Assembly (NCBI GenBank): GCA_017829005.1 | Contig: JAGAJF010000130.1 | Location: forward strand, 1-57,489 | DNA from: Oscillospiraceae bacterium | GTDB lineage: Bacteria; Bacillota; Clostridia; Oscillospirales; Ruminococcaceae | Direction: 5' to 3' | DNA length: 57,489 nt | Shown: piece after piece, positions 15,346-23,735 of the stretch | Numbering within the stretch: the first letter of the stretch is position 1 | How the letters are laid out: each line of letters opens with the position of its first letter | Program-made: the position numbers and the translations under genes | The notes under the pieces: generated by a model | The model's database searches: none | What the model saw: the letters and a program-made list of their open reading frames with translations, nothing else | What the model was told of the DNA's origin: nothing

Positions 15346-16511
15346 CCGAACAAGCAAAAAAGGACGGGCAGACAAATTCCTGCCCCGTTTACAAAAAATG
15401 CAGCGGCTGCCAGCTTCGCAATATGACCTACGAGGAGCAGCTTAAATTTAAGCAGATAAAGGTTGACAGGCTTATGGGAAGGCTATGCCGCCCCGACAGG
15501 ATAATCGCCGCCGACAAACCCGAGGGCTACCGCTGCAAGGTGCAGGGAGCATTTGACTTCAAAAACGGCAAATGTGTCTCGGGAGTTTATCAGTCCTCAA
15601 CGGGAGGAGTGGTGGCTGTTGACCGCTGCGAAGTTAATGACGAGAGAGCTGACAAGATAATCAGGGCTGTAAGAAAAACGGCATTAGGGCTTAAAATTCC
15701 CGTATGGTGCAGCTTTAACGGCAAGGGCTTTCTCCGCCACGTGCTTGTGAGAATTGCAAGGAACACGGGGGAAATTATGGCAATTATTGTGGGAACTTCG
15801 GAGAATTTCCCCTCAAAAGCCGCATTTGTAAAGAGCATTACGGAAAAATGCCCTGAGATAACCACACTTATTTTCTCCGTAAACCGCTCGGACAAAATGA
15901 ATGTGGGAGACAGGTGCGAGGTGCTTTACGGCAAGGGATATATCGAGGATATCATCTGCGGCAAGCGTATCAGGATATCCCCCAAGTCCTTTGCACAGGT
16001 AAATCCCGCACAGGCTGAGAAGCTTTACGAGCTTGCTGTACGCTCTGCAAAGCTTACGGGTAAGGAAACGGTCATTGACGCATACTGCGGCATAGGCGCA
16101 ATGAGCCTTATGGCGGCAGACAAGGCGAAAAAGGTCTATGGCTGCGAGATAAACAAGTCCGCCGTAAATGACGCTGTGATAAACGCAAAGCTGAATGGCA
16201 CGGAAAATGCGGAATTTATCTGCTCGGACAGCGGAAAATTCCTTGAGGAATTCAATGAGGAAGGTCTGAAAGCTGATGTTGTTATCCTCGACCCCGCAAG
16301 GGCAGGCTGTGACAGAAAATTTCTTTCGGAGCTTGTAAAAATCTCTCCCGACCGTATCGTTTATGTTTCCTGCGAGCCGGAAACTCAGGCGAGAGATGTT
16401 TTCTTCCTGATAAAAAACGGGTACAAGCTTAAAAAGCTTATGCCTGTGGATATGTTTCCTTTTACAAATCATGTCGAATGTATAGGACTGATGGTAAAAG
16501 CAAAAAAATAA
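15342..16511 (+). CDS. rlmD: 23S rRNA (uracil-C5)-methyltransferase, RlmD/RumA family
   Basis: Methylates a uracil of 23S rRNA using S-adenosylmethionine. The 389-residue protein has the N-terminal iron-sulfur cluster CPVYKKCSGCQLRNMTYEEQ with a further cysteine in VDRCEVNDE. It has the SAM-binding VIDAYCGIGAMSLMAADKA, the ILDPARAGCDRKFL loop and the catalytic VYVSCEPETQARD. It lacks the N-terminal TRAM domain of longer RumA proteins, which is common in Firmicutes paralogues. Which uridine (747 or 1939) is modified is not certain. Confidence 0.88.
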   Translation: MTEQAKKDGQTNSCPVYKKCSGCQLRNMTYEEQLKFKQIKVDRLMGRLCRPDRIIAADKPEGYRCKVQGAFDFKNGKCVSGVYQSSTGGVVAVDRCEVNDERADKIIRAVRKTALGLKIPVWCSFNGKGFLRHVLVRIARNTGEIMAIIVGTSENFPSKAAFVKSITEKCPEITTLIFSVNRSDKMNVGDRCEVLYGKGYIEDIICGKRIRISPKSFAQVNPAQAEKLYELAVRSAKLTGKETVIDAYCGIGAMSLMAADKAKKVYGCEINKSAVNDAVINAKLNGTENAEFICSDSGKFLEEFNEEGLKADVVILDPARAGCDRKFLSELVKISPDRIVYVSCEPETQARDVFFLIKNGYKLKKLMPVDMFPFTNHVECIGLMVKAKK

Positions 16512-16544
16512 CCTTTGACAAGCCAACTGCAAGGATATGATAAA

Positions 16545-17366
16545 ATGGAAAAAAAAGACAGCATTTACGCCGACTGGAACCCCTGGCACGGCTGTACAAA
16601 AATAAGTCCCGGGTGCAGATACTGCTATGTTTACAGGCAGGACGAAATGTACGGCAGCAGTGACGCAAGCAGTCTCTGCCGAAAGACAAAGGCATTCGAA
16701 CTTCCCATACAGAAAAAGCGTGACGGCAGCTATAGGATACCCCCGCACAAAATAATATTCACCTGCTTCACCTCGGATTTTCTCCTGCAAGACGCCGATA
16801 AGTGGAGAGAAGAATGCTGGAAAATGATAAAAGAGCGGAGCGACTGTTACTTTTATTTTTTCACCAAGCGAATTGACCGCCTTGAAAAAAGCCTCCCTCC
16901 CGACTGGGGCGATGGCTATGACAATGTTATCATAGGCTGCACCGCAGAAAATCAGGACAGAGCAGATTTCCGCCTGCCCATATTTCTCTCCCTGCCCATA
17001 AAGCACCGTTCGATAATAGTCTCTCCAATGCTTGAAGAGATACACATTTCGGACTATCTTGACGAGCGTATCGAAGAGGTCTCGGTGGGCGGCGAGTCGG
17101 GTCAGTATGCCCGCCCCTGCCATTATGAATGGATACTCGAGCTGCGTCGTGAATGCGTGGAGAAAAACATTCCCTTTTATTTTCATCAGACGGGTGCAAG
17201 GTTTGTAAAGGACGGGAAAATGTATTTAATAAAGCGTAAATTCCAGGGAAGTCAGGCAAGAAAAGCAGGGATAGATTTTCGCATAGGAAACCGCTTTATT
17301 CCCGATACGGCAGAGTATAACGGGGATAAGGACGAGGATATCCAGCTTAAAATTGAAGGGATATGA
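16545..17366 (+). CDS. DUF5131 (phage Gp37/Gp68-like) radical-SAM-type protein
   Basis: A 273-residue protein with ADWNPWHGCTKISPGCRYCY near the N-terminus: three cysteines in the C-x6-C-x2-C pattern of the DUF5131/Gp37 family, thought to be spore-photoproduct-lyase-like radical-SAM enzymes. CCTAENQDRADFRLPIFLSLPIKH-like and GGESGQYARPC blocks are also family features (here the first begins with GCTAENQ). The start at 16545 is preferred over 16515 because AAGGA lies 9 nt upstream. These genes are frequent in phages and in scattered chromosomal positions; the reaction is not established. Confidence 0.8.
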   Translation: MEKKDSIYADWNPWHGCTKISPGCRYCYVYRQDEMYGSSDASSLCRKTKAFELPIQKKRDGSYRIPPHKIIFTCFTSDFLLQDADKWREECWKMIKERSDCYFYFFTKRIDRLEKSLPPDWGDGYDNVIIGCTAENQDRADFRLPIFLSLPIKHRSIIVSPMLEEIHISDYLDERIEEVSVGGESGQYARPCHYEWILELRRECVEKNIPFYFHQTGARFVKDGKMYLIKRKFQGSQARKAGIDFRIGNRFIPDTAEYNGDKDEDIQLKIEGI

Positions 17367-17372
17367 AAGTTC

Positions 17373-18251
17373 TTGGAAAAGCTTAAAATTGCACTTCTTC
17401 AGCTGCTTCCCGAAAGCAGCCTTGAGGATAATCTGAAAAAGGGCATAAACGCCTGCCGCAAAGCAAGATCAATGGGAGCGGACATTGCCCTGTTCCCCGA
17501 AATGTGGAGCTGCGGCTATGATATCCCCGAGGATATAACTGTTTTAAAAAACAGTGCGGTTTCAGCCGACGGGGATTTTGTAAACACATTCAGAAGCCTT
17601 GCCAAAGAGCTTAAAATGGCAATAGCGGTAACATTTCTCGAGAAGCATGACCCCCTCCCCCGAAACGCCGTCAGCCTTTTTGATATGAACGGAAAACTCG
17701 TGTACAGCTATGCAAAAGTGCATACCTGCGATTTCGGTGATGAAGCACGTCTCTCCCCGGGAGATGATTTTTACGTAAATGACCTTGAAACGGAAAAAGG
17801 GACGGTAAAGGTCGGCTCAATGATATGCTATGACAGGGAATTTCCCGAAAGCGCAAGAATACTTATGCTAAAGGGAGCGGAGCTGATACTCGTTCCCAAT
17901 GCCTGCCCGATGGAATTAAACAGGCTATCCCAGCTTCGGGGCAGAGCCTATGAAAATATGCTTGCCATCGCCACCTGCAATTATCCCGCGCCAAAGCCCG
18001 ACTGCAACGGTCATTCAACCCTTTTTGACGGGGTTGTCTATCTTCCCGATCTGCCCTCTTCACGTGACACCTGCGTGCTTGAAGCAAACGAAAACGAGGG
18101 TATTTTCATTGCGGAGCTTGACCTTGGAATGCTCAGAGAATACCGTGAAAATGAAGTTCACGGCAATGCCTACAGGCGACCCGAAAAATATTCCCTGCTT
18201 TTGTCGGAGGAAATAAAATATCCCTTTGTCAGAGATGACAGAAGGAACTGA
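17373..18251 (+). CDS. Nitrilase-superfamily carbon-nitrogen hydrolase
   Basis: A 292-residue amidase-type hydrolase with the Glu-Lys-Cys triad: ALFPEMWS (Glu43), YAKVHTCDFG (Lys) and SMICYDREFPE (Cys). Length and motif order fit omega-amidase, N-carbamoylputrescine amidase and related branches; I cannot choose between them. Translation starts at TTG (17373), since the nearby ATG at 17363 runs out of frame into a stop. The GAAGGG upstream is a little far, so coupling to the DUF5131 gene 6 nt away is likely. Confidence 0.85.
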   Translation: MEKLKIALLQLLPESSLEDNLKKGINACRKARSMGADIALFPEMWSCGYDIPEDITVLKNSAVSADGDFVNTFRSLAKELKMAIAVTFLEKHDPLPRNAVSLFDMNGKLVYSYAKVHTCDFGDEARLSPGDDFYVNDLETEKGTVKVGSMICYDREFPESARILMLKGAELILVPNACPMELNRLSQLRGRAYENMLAIATCNYPAPKPDCNGHSTLFDGVVYLPDLPSSRDTCVLEANENEGIFIAELDLGMLREYRENEVHGNAYRRPEKYSLLLSEEIKYPFVRDDRRN

Positions 18252-18274
18252 AATACCGAAAGGACACCGAAAAA

Positions 18275-18463
18275 ATGGAGTCAAAAAACCAGACCAACTG
18301 CGAGACCTGCGTCAATTACGTATATGACGAGGACTACGACTGCTACACCTGCCTTGTAAATCTTGACGAGGACGAAATGTACCGCTTTATGAATGGCACA
18401 AACTACTCCTGCCCCTACTTTCGCCTTGACGATGAATACGGGGTGGTAAAGCACCAGATGTAA
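18275..18463 (+). CDS. Small cysteine-rich DUF6472-like protein
   Basis: A 62-residue acidic protein: TNCETCVNYVYDEDYDCYTC, then LDEDEMYRFM and YSCPYFR. The CxxC...C..C plus later Cys arrangement suggests one zinc site. It resembles the short clostridial DUF6472 proteins (CETC.NY.YDE.Y..Y.C...LDEDEM...CPY). It has an AAAGGA site upstream, and its stop lies 3 nt before the GTG proposed for sfsA. Function unknown. Confidence 0.7.
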   Translation: MESKNQTNCETCVNYVYDEDYDCYTCLVNLDEDEMYRFMNGTNYSCPYFRLDDEYGVVKHQM

Positions 18464-18466
18464 GGA

Positions 18467-19153
18467 GTGATACCCATAAAATACGGAGAAACTGAGGAGG
18501 GGAAATTCATCTCCCGTCCCAACAGATTTATCGCCAAGGTAGAGATAAACGGCAAAGAGGAGACCGTTCACGTAAAGAACACGGGACGCTGCAAGGAGCT
18601 TCTCGTCCCCGAAGCAAGGGTAATACTTGAGAAAGCACCCATAGGCTCACCCAGAAAGACCGCCTATGACCTCATCGCCGTCTACAAAAACGGTATGCTC
18701 ATAAATATGGATAGCCAAAGTCCCAATAAGGCTGCAATGGAATTTATCCCCAAGCTCTTTGAGGGGGTCACATATGTCCGCCCCGAAACGACCTACGGCA
18801 GCTCCCGTTTTGACTTTTATATAGAAGCGGGCGAGCGGAAAATGTTTATGGAGGTCAAGGGCTGCACCTTGGAGGATAACGGCGTCTGCCGCTTTCCCGA
18901 TGCCCCCACCCAGCGAGGAGTAAAGCACGTAAACGAGCTGATAAAAGCCGCAAAAGAGGGCTATGAAGCCTATATCCTCTTTGTGATACAGATGGAAAGG
19001 GCAAAATATTTTACCCCGAACCGTGAAACTCACCCCCAGTTTGCCGAGGCTCTGAAAAAGGCTGCCGAAAACGGGGTAAAAATTCTTGCATACACCTGCA
19101 CCGTCACCCCCGACAGTATGGTGATAGACAAGCCATGCAAGGTGATTTTATAA
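18467..19153 (+). CDS. sfsA: SfsA family nuclease
   Basis: SfsA proteins were described as sugar fermentation stimulation factors and more recently as DNA/RNA nucleases with a restriction-endonuclease-like fold. The protein has GKFISRPNRFIAKVEINGKEE (OB part), VKNTGRCKELLVPEA, SRFDFYIEAG..KMFMEVKGCTLE (the D...E-x-K nuclease core) and FPDAPTQRGVKHVNEL. The start is ambiguous. GTG at 18467 lies inside the AGGAG site, 3 nt after the previous stop. ATA at 18476 has ideal 8-nt spacing to that site and gives the family-like start IKYGETEEGKF. The length is 228 or 225 residues accordingly. Confidence 0.92.
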   Translation: MIPIKYGETEEGKFISRPNRFIAKVEINGKEETVHVKNTGRCKELLVPEARVILEKAPIGSPRKTAYDLIAVYKNGMLINMDSQSPNKAAMEFIPKLFEGVTYVRPETTYGSSRFDFYIEAGERKMFMEVKGCTLEDNGVCRFPDAPTQRGVKHVNELIKAAKEGYEAYILFVIQMERAKYFTPNRETHPQFAEALKKAAENGVKILAYTCTVTPDSMVIDKPCKVIL

Positions 19154-19164
19154 GGAGATATCTT

Positions 19165-19899
19165 ATGAAAAAAAGTTCAGCTGCTCCGATAACCATAGTA
19201 TTGATTTGGTTATTTCCGTATATTGCCGCATTGGTAATATCAAATTTTTTTAATTTAAATCCGCTGACCGGACTTATCGTGAATGAACTCGGTATGTTTA
19301 TCGGAACCTTTTTGACCTATCTGCTGCATAAAAAAATTATAAATTTGCCTGTTATAAATAATGAGTGGAAGAAAATAGATCCCATACTTATGAGCAGCGT
19401 TTTTACACTGTCGCTGTCATTTACAGCCATTGTTATGTATCTGGCTTTCAGGGATGGAAATTATGTTGAATATGAAGAGCAGTTAAATCTCTTTACTATT
19501 TTAAATTATATTGCGGTCATTGTCATAAATCCATTTGTCGAAGAATTTATTTTCAGATATATGGTCATTGAAAGTATGCTGGGAAAGCATAAAAATTTTA
19601 GTATTATAGTAATTTCTACAATACTGTTCTGTATTCCGCATATGGTGGGATTGGTTTCAAGCCTTGATATTATAATAAGCTCAATTTTATTTGCCGTAAT
19701 ATATATTCAGACCAAAAACCTTATGTACACATATATTGCACACGCAAGCCACAATTTAATGGTTGAAGTGCTGTTAAACACCAACATAAATGTAATACGT
19801 TCAAATGTACTTCTTGTAATTGGCATTATCGTTTTTATATGTTCAGTAATATTCTTTTGTGTATATATAAAGAAATATAATCAAAAAGTCAACTCTTAA
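19165..19899 (+). CDS. CPBP family intramembrane metalloprotease
   Basis: A 244-residue polytopic membrane protein of the CAAX-protease/bacteriocin-processing (CPBP, Abi) family. It has INPFVEEFIFRYMVIES (EExxxR motif 1), FCIPHMVG (second histidine) and AHASHNLMV (H-x3-N motif), with about seven hydrophobic helices. The start at 19165 follows AAGGAG at 8 nt. Its sequence is clearly more AT-rich than the genes on either side, with many AAT/ATT/TTA codons, which suggests recent transfer. In Firmicutes such genes often give immunity to bacteriocins; no bacteriocin precursor is adjacent. Confidence 0.85.
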   Translation: MKKSSAAPITIVLIWLFPYIAALVISNFFNLNPLTGLIVNELGMFIGTFLTYLLHKKIINLPVINNEWKKIDPILMSSVFTLSLSFTAIVMYLAFRDGNYVEYEEQLNLFTILNYIAVIVINPFVEEFIFRYMVIESMLGKHKNFSIIVISTILFCIPHMVGLVSSLDIIISSILFAVIYIQTKNLMYTYIAHASHNLMVEVLLNTNINVIRSNVLLVIGIIVFICSVIFFCVYIKKYNQKVNS

Positions 19900-19918
19900 C
19901 GATTGTGAAGGGAGCATT

Positions 19919-20818
19919 ATGGAAAATCTCACAAACATAAACGTAATAAAAGATATATTCGAGCGCCACGGCTTCACCTTTTCAAAAGCCTTGGGACAGA
20001 ATTTCATCATAAATCCTGCCATATGTCCGAAGATAGCCGAAATGGGAAATGCCCAAAAAGGCTTTGGCATAATCGAGATAGGCACAGGCGTAGGGGTGCT
20101 TACAAACGAGCTTGCAAAGCGTGCGGACAAGGTGGTTGCAGTTGAAATAGACACCCGACTTATCCCCATTCTGGAGGAAACACTTTCGGAATACGACAAC
20201 GTCACCGTCATAAACGCCGATGTTATGAAAACCGACCTGAAAGCGGTCATAGAGGAGCATTTTAATGGACTTGACGTGGCAGTCTGCGCCAATCTCCCCT
20301 ATTACATCACCTCGCCCATAATAATGTACCTCCTTGAAAGCCGCCTGCCCATAAAGTCCGTAACGGTAATGGTGCAGAAGGAAGCAGGAGTGCGCCTGTG
20401 TGCAAAGCCCGGCAGCAGGGAGTGCGGTGCGGTGACAGCGGCGGTGCATTACTATGCGGAGCCTAAGCTGATTTTTAACGTCTCAAGGGGCAGCTTTATG
20501 CCTGCGCCCAATGTGGACTCCTGCGTGATACGCCTTGATATAAGGGAAACTCCCCCCGTTTCGGTGGCAGATGAAAAATACTTTTTCCGTCTGGTAAGAG
20601 GAGCATTTTCACAAAGGAGAAAAAACCTTGCAAACTCTCTTTCCTCATCAATGGCTATCCCCAAATCCGATGTGATAAACGCAATAAGAGCCGCAGGACT
20701 TTCGGAAAATATACGACCCGAGCAGCTTACATTACAGCAGTTTGCAGACGTGGCAGAGAAGCTTTCCGCACTTGATACAGGAGATAAAAACAATGAAAAT
20801 AACCACACCGAAGCTTAA
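19919..20818 (+). CDS. rsmA: 16S rRNA dimethyladenosine transferase
   Basis: KsgA/RsmA dimethylates the two adjacent adenines in the loop of helix 45 of 16S rRNA during small-subunit maturation. The 299-residue protein has FSKALGQNFIINPAICPKIAE, the SAM site EIGTGVGVLTNELAKRADKV, VNADV-like INADVMK and the catalytic motif ANLPYYITSPI, all in the usual order. It has a GGGAG site before ATG 19919. Its last 26 nt overlap the following isomerase gene. Confidence 0.95.
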   Translation: MENLTNINVIKDIFERHGFTFSKALGQNFIINPAICPKIAEMGNAQKGFGIIEIGTGVGVLTNELAKRADKVVAVEIDTRLIPILEETLSEYDNVTVINADVMKTDLKAVIEEHFNGLDVAVCANLPYYITSPIIMYLLESRLPIKSVTVMVQKEAGVRLCAKPGSRECGAVTAAVHYYAEPKLIFNVSRGSFMPAPNVDSCVIRLDIRETPPVSVADEKYFFRLVRGAFSQRRKNLANSLSSSMAIPKSDVINAIRAAGLSENIRPEQLTLQQFADVAEKLSALDTGDKNNENNHTEA

Positions 20819-21638
20819 CATCTTCCTCGAGCATATCTATGAGGGAGCAGAGCAGCAAAGCATAACCCCGGAAATAATGCTCACATACGCCAAAGAAGCA
20901 GGCTATGACGGACTTGAATGTGACCTGTGGCGGCTGTCGGAAAAATCGGAAACGAAAAAGCTTTTTGACAGTACAGGTCTGACTGTTTCCTCGGTCTACA
21001 ATATGTACGATCTCGGTCACGAGGACATTTCCCTTTCAAAGGAAAAAATACATTCCCATCTTGAAACCGCCGCATATTTCGGCGCGAAAACCGTCCTTGC
21101 GGTGGCAGGCTTTATAGCTCCCGAGGATAATTTTGATGCCATTCGGGGCAAAATGGCAGAGACACTTTGCTATATGTGCGAAGCCGCAAAGCAATACGGC
21201 ATTACCGTAACTCTCGAGGATTTTGACGACAATGCCGCCCCCTATTCCACCTCTGACGGACTTCTGTGGTTTATGGAAAACGTAAAGGGACTAAGTTTTA
21301 CCTTTGATACGGGAAACTTTGCATACAGCCTTGAAAACGCCGAGGACGCATACATAAAGCTCAGAAAATACATATCCCACGTCCACCTCAAGGACCGCTC
21401 CCGAGACCGCTCCCGTGCAAACACCGAAAACACCAACGGCAAGCCCGACCTTTCGGGACGAGTAATGTACCCCTGTGAGGCGGGAAACGGCTATATCGGC
21501 ATAGAGGGGCTTGTGAAAAAGCTTCTGAATGACGATTATAAGGGCAGCCTTTCAATTGAGCATTTCGGAGCAAACGATCAGCTTATGTATATGAAAAAGT
21601 CCGCCGAAAACGTATTAAGAATGATAAAGGAGATGTGA
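20793..21638 (+). CDS. Sugar phosphate isomerase/epimerase (TIM barrel)
   Basis: A 281-residue protein of the xylose-isomerase-like/AP-endonuclease-2 TIM-barrel superfamily. It has AKEAGYDGLECDLW, VTLEDFDDNAAPYST (metal-binding Glu), LSFTFDTGNFAYS, ISHVHLKDRSRDR (His metal ligand) and LSIEHFGANDQ. These positions fit a divalent metal site and a keto-sugar or inositol-type substrate. The start at 20793 is chosen because AGGAG precedes it; the longer frame would begin inside rsmA. A ThuA-domain gene two positions downstream supports a role in sugar or polyol breakdown, but the substrate is unknown. Confidence 0.82.
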   Translation: MKITTPKLNIFLEHIYEGAEQQSITPEIMLTYAKEAGYDGLECDLWRLSEKSETKKLFDSTGLTVSSVYNMYDLGHEDISLSKEKIHSHLETAAYFGAKTVLAVAGFIAPEDNFDAIRGKMAETLCYMCEAAKQYGITVTLEDFDDNAAPYSTSDGLLWFMENVKGLSFTFDTGNFAYSLENAEDAYIKLRKYISHVHLKDRSRDRSRANTENTNGKPDLSGRVMYPCEAGNGYIGIEGLVKKLLNDDYKGSLSIEHFGANDQLMYMKKSAENVLRMIKEM

Positions 21639-21640
21639 AA

Positions 21641-21883
21641 ATGAACGATAAAATTATAAATATCTGCACGGATATGATAAACGGTAAACTGAACTTTGAA
21701 GCCTTTTACGACAAGCTTACCAACCTATGCGAGGACACACGCACAGATGAGGACACCGCCTGCCTTATAGAAGATGTGCTAATGGAGCTTGAAATGATAA
21801 GCTCGGAAACAAAATCAAAAAAGGCTCTGAATGATACCGCAAAGGAATGTGCAGAGCGAATAATTGAGGAGCTTTCCAAATGA
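21641..21883 (+). CDS. Small helical protein, unknown
   Basis: An 80-residue protein (MNDKIINICTDMINGKLN...) predicted all-helical and acidic. It has no recognised motif, signal or membrane segment. ATG 21641 follows AAGGAG at 7 nt; a GTG two codons earlier is in frame but inside the site. It sits between the TIM-barrel and ThuA genes and overlaps the latter by 4 nt, so all three are co-translated. Confidence 0.65.
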   Translation: MNDKIINICTDMINGKLNFEAFYDKLTNLCEDTRTDEDTACLIEDVLMELEMISSETKSKKALNDTAKECAERIIEELSK

Positions 21884-22605
21884 TAAACGTGCTTATCTGG
21901 AACGAATATATCCACGAAAAAGAACAGCCCGAGGTGGCGAAAATCTACCCCCAGGGAATACACAAAGCAATCGGAAACTATCTTGCGGGGGACGAAAGCA
22001 TTTCCGTAAAATATGCCACCCTCGATATGCCCCGAAACGGCATTACAAAGGAGCTTCTTGAGGATACCGACGTGCTTATATGGTGGGGACATCAGGCGCA
22101 CGACAGGGTAAGCGACGAAACGGTAAAGCTCGTTACCGAACGCATAAACGGCGGAATGGGCTTTATCCCCCTCCATTCCTCCCATCACAGCAGGATATTC
22201 AAAGCCCTCTGCGGCACCTCCTGCAACCTGAAATGGCGCCACGGCGACAGAGAGCGCATATGGTGCATCTCCCCCTCCCACCCAATAGCAATGGGAGTAC
22301 CCGAGCATTTCGAGCTGCCGAGGGAAGAAATGTACGGCGAGCCATTTGATATCCCAAATCCCGACGAGGTTGTGTTTATGGGCTGGTTTTCGGGGGGCGA
22401 GGTATTCCGAAGCGGCGTGACATATAAACGGGGCGCAGGACGGATATTTTATTTTCAGCCGGGTCACGAGGAATACCCCATATATCACGATGAAAATGTG
22501 CTGAAAATAATCGCAAACGCCGTAAAATGGGCTGCTCCCGTTCACAGGGAGAGCAGAAATATCCCCTGCACCAATCCCGCCCCCCTTGAGAAAGGACAGT
22601 CATAA
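21880..22605 (+). CDS. ThuA-like (trehalose utilisation) domain protein
   Basis: A 241-residue ThuA-family protein with a glutamine-amidotransferase-like fold: VLIWNEYIHEKEQPEVAKIYPQ, DVLIWWGHQAHDRV, GMGFIPLHSSHHSRIF, KWRHGDRERIWCISPSHPIAMGVP and GRIFYFQPGHEEYPIYHD. These are the conserved blocks of the ThuA branch that lacks the catalytic Cys. ThuA was linked to keto-disaccharide metabolism in rhizobia. Its overlap with the 80-residue gene and closeness to a sugar isomerase suggest a small carbohydrate-conversion cluster. The reaction is not known. Confidence 0.88.
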   Translation: MINVLIWNEYIHEKEQPEVAKIYPQGIHKAIGNYLAGDESISVKYATLDMPRNGITKELLEDTDVLIWWGHQAHDRVSDETVKLVTERINGGMGFIPLHSSHHSRIFKALCGTSCNLKWRHGDRERIWCISPSHPIAMGVPEHFELPREEMYGEPFDIPNPDEVVFMGWFSGGEVFRSGVTYKRGAGRIFYFQPGHEEYPIYHDENVLKIIANAVKWAAPVHRESRNIPCTNPAPLEKGQS

Positions 22606-22607
22606 GT

Positions 22608-23174
22608 ATGAGAAAAACCTTCAATGCCCTTGATATCTCAAAAAGTGTCATAGCCAAAAAGGTTTCCGAGGGAGATATCTGCATAGACGCCACCGCAGGA
22701 CGGGGAAACGACACCGCCTTCCTCTGCGAGCTTGCGGGAAAAAGCGGCAGGGTCATAGCCTTTGATATCCAGGCAGACGCAATCAACAGCACAAGACAGC
22801 TCCTTTCGGAAAAGGGACTTTCGGACAGAGCAGAGCTTGTCCTCGGCAGTCATACGGATATGGACAAATACGCTGCGGAGGGAACCGTTTCCTGCATAAC
22901 CTTCAATTTCGGCTGGCTCCCCGGGGGCGACCACACCGTCCATACCCAAAAGGAAACCAGCCTTGAAGCGGTAAAGAAAGCCCTGCGGCTAATAAAAAAG
23001 GGCGGGCTTATCTCAATGATACTTTACTACGGCAGAGATACGGGCTTTGAGGAAAAGGAAGCACTTCTTGAATTTGTCAAGACCATCGACAGCGAGGAAT
23101 ACACCGTAATAACCGCCGAATTTTCCAACCGTCCCAACTGTCCGCCCATACCCATATTCATTCTCAGGGAATGA
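22608..23174 (+). CDS. mnmM: tRNA 2-thiouridine-side-chain methyltransferase, YtqB/MnmM family
   Basis: A 188-residue class I SAM methyltransferase of the rRNA_methylase/YtqB family: DICIDATAGRGNDTAFLCELAG (SAM motif I), VIAFDIQADAI (acidic residue for ribose), ITFNFGWLPGGDHTVHTQKET (family signature) and RPNCPPIPIFILRE. In Bacillus subtilis YtqB was identified as MnmM, which methylates aminomethyl-thiouridine at tRNA wobble position 34; the strong NFGWLPGGDH match supports that here. Its 3' end overlaps the convergent PAP2 gene by 11 nt. Confidence 0.85.
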   Translation: MRKTFNALDISKSVIAKKVSEGDICIDATAGRGNDTAFLCELAGKSGRVIAFDIQADAINSTRQLLSEKGLSDRAELVLGSHTDMDKYAAEGTVSCITFNFGWLPGGDHTVHTQKETSLEAVKKALRLIKKGGLISMILYYGRDTGFEEKEALLEFVKTIDSEEYTVITAEFSNRPNCPPIPIFILRE

Positions 23175-23691
23175 CATAAAATCCGATAACAGCGGGAATG
23201 ACCGCAAGCACCGCCCCGAAAACAACATCAAGGGGAAAATGCACCCCCATAAGCGGACGTGAAACCGCTATCAGAGCCGCAAGCACAAGCAGAATTACCC
23301 CAACAGGAACGTTAACATAAAAGCAGGCAAGGGCAATGACCACCGCACAGGCAGTATGACGGCTTGGGCAGGATTTTCCCTTTGTAGCTTTTGGCAGCAC
23401 AGGCTTTATGGGATATTTCTCATAAGGCCGAGGCGCATTTATCCCCTTCCTCACCGCCGTAACAAGCAGAAAAACAAAGGCAGGAACAGCAACCGCCTTG
23501 ATTATCCGCATATCTCCCGTAAAAGCAAGATACGCAAGCAGGATAATATAAGCCGCATACATAATCACAGTAGAAGCGGTCTTGAATATTTTCAGCGCCT
23601 TGATACGCCCCTTTGATGACGAAAAATAATCATACACCGAAGGATATTTTTTATAATAATCCTCACAGTGTTTCTTGTAAAAATTTGTCAT
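23164..23691 (-). CDS. PAP2 family phosphatase
   Basis: A 175-residue membrane phosphatase with the three PAP2 signatures KGINAPRP, CPSRHTA and SRPLMGVHFPLD (K...RP, PSGH-like with R for G, SR...H...D) between five or six hydrophobic helices. Enzymes of this size usually dephosphorylate undecaprenyl pyrophosphate or phosphatidate at the outer face of the membrane. Its promoter region is shared with the divergent DUF3810 gene. Confidence 0.85.
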   Translation of the reverse strand: MTNFYKKHCEDYYKKYPSVYDYFSSSKGRIKALKIFKTASTVIMYAAYIILLAYLAFTGDMRIIKAVAVPAFVFLLVTAVRKGINAPRPYEKYPIKPVLPKATKGKSCPSRHTACAVVIALACFYVNVPVGVILLVLAALIAVSRPLMGVHFPLDVVFGAVLAVIPAVIGFYVIP

Positions 23692-23735
23692 AATATAAAA
23701 CCTTTCCCCGAAAATAATAGAAAAAAGGAGAACCT

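Noticed and set aside
15813-17186. Minus-strand frame of 457 codons across rlmD and the DUF5131 gene
   Set aside because: It spans two real plus-strand genes, lacks a ribosome binding site and has no recognisable domain.
16545-17366. Prophage remnant marked by the Gp37-like DUF5131 gene
   Set aside because: No phage structural, integrase or lysis genes and no att-like repeats surround it; it sits in a housekeeping run.
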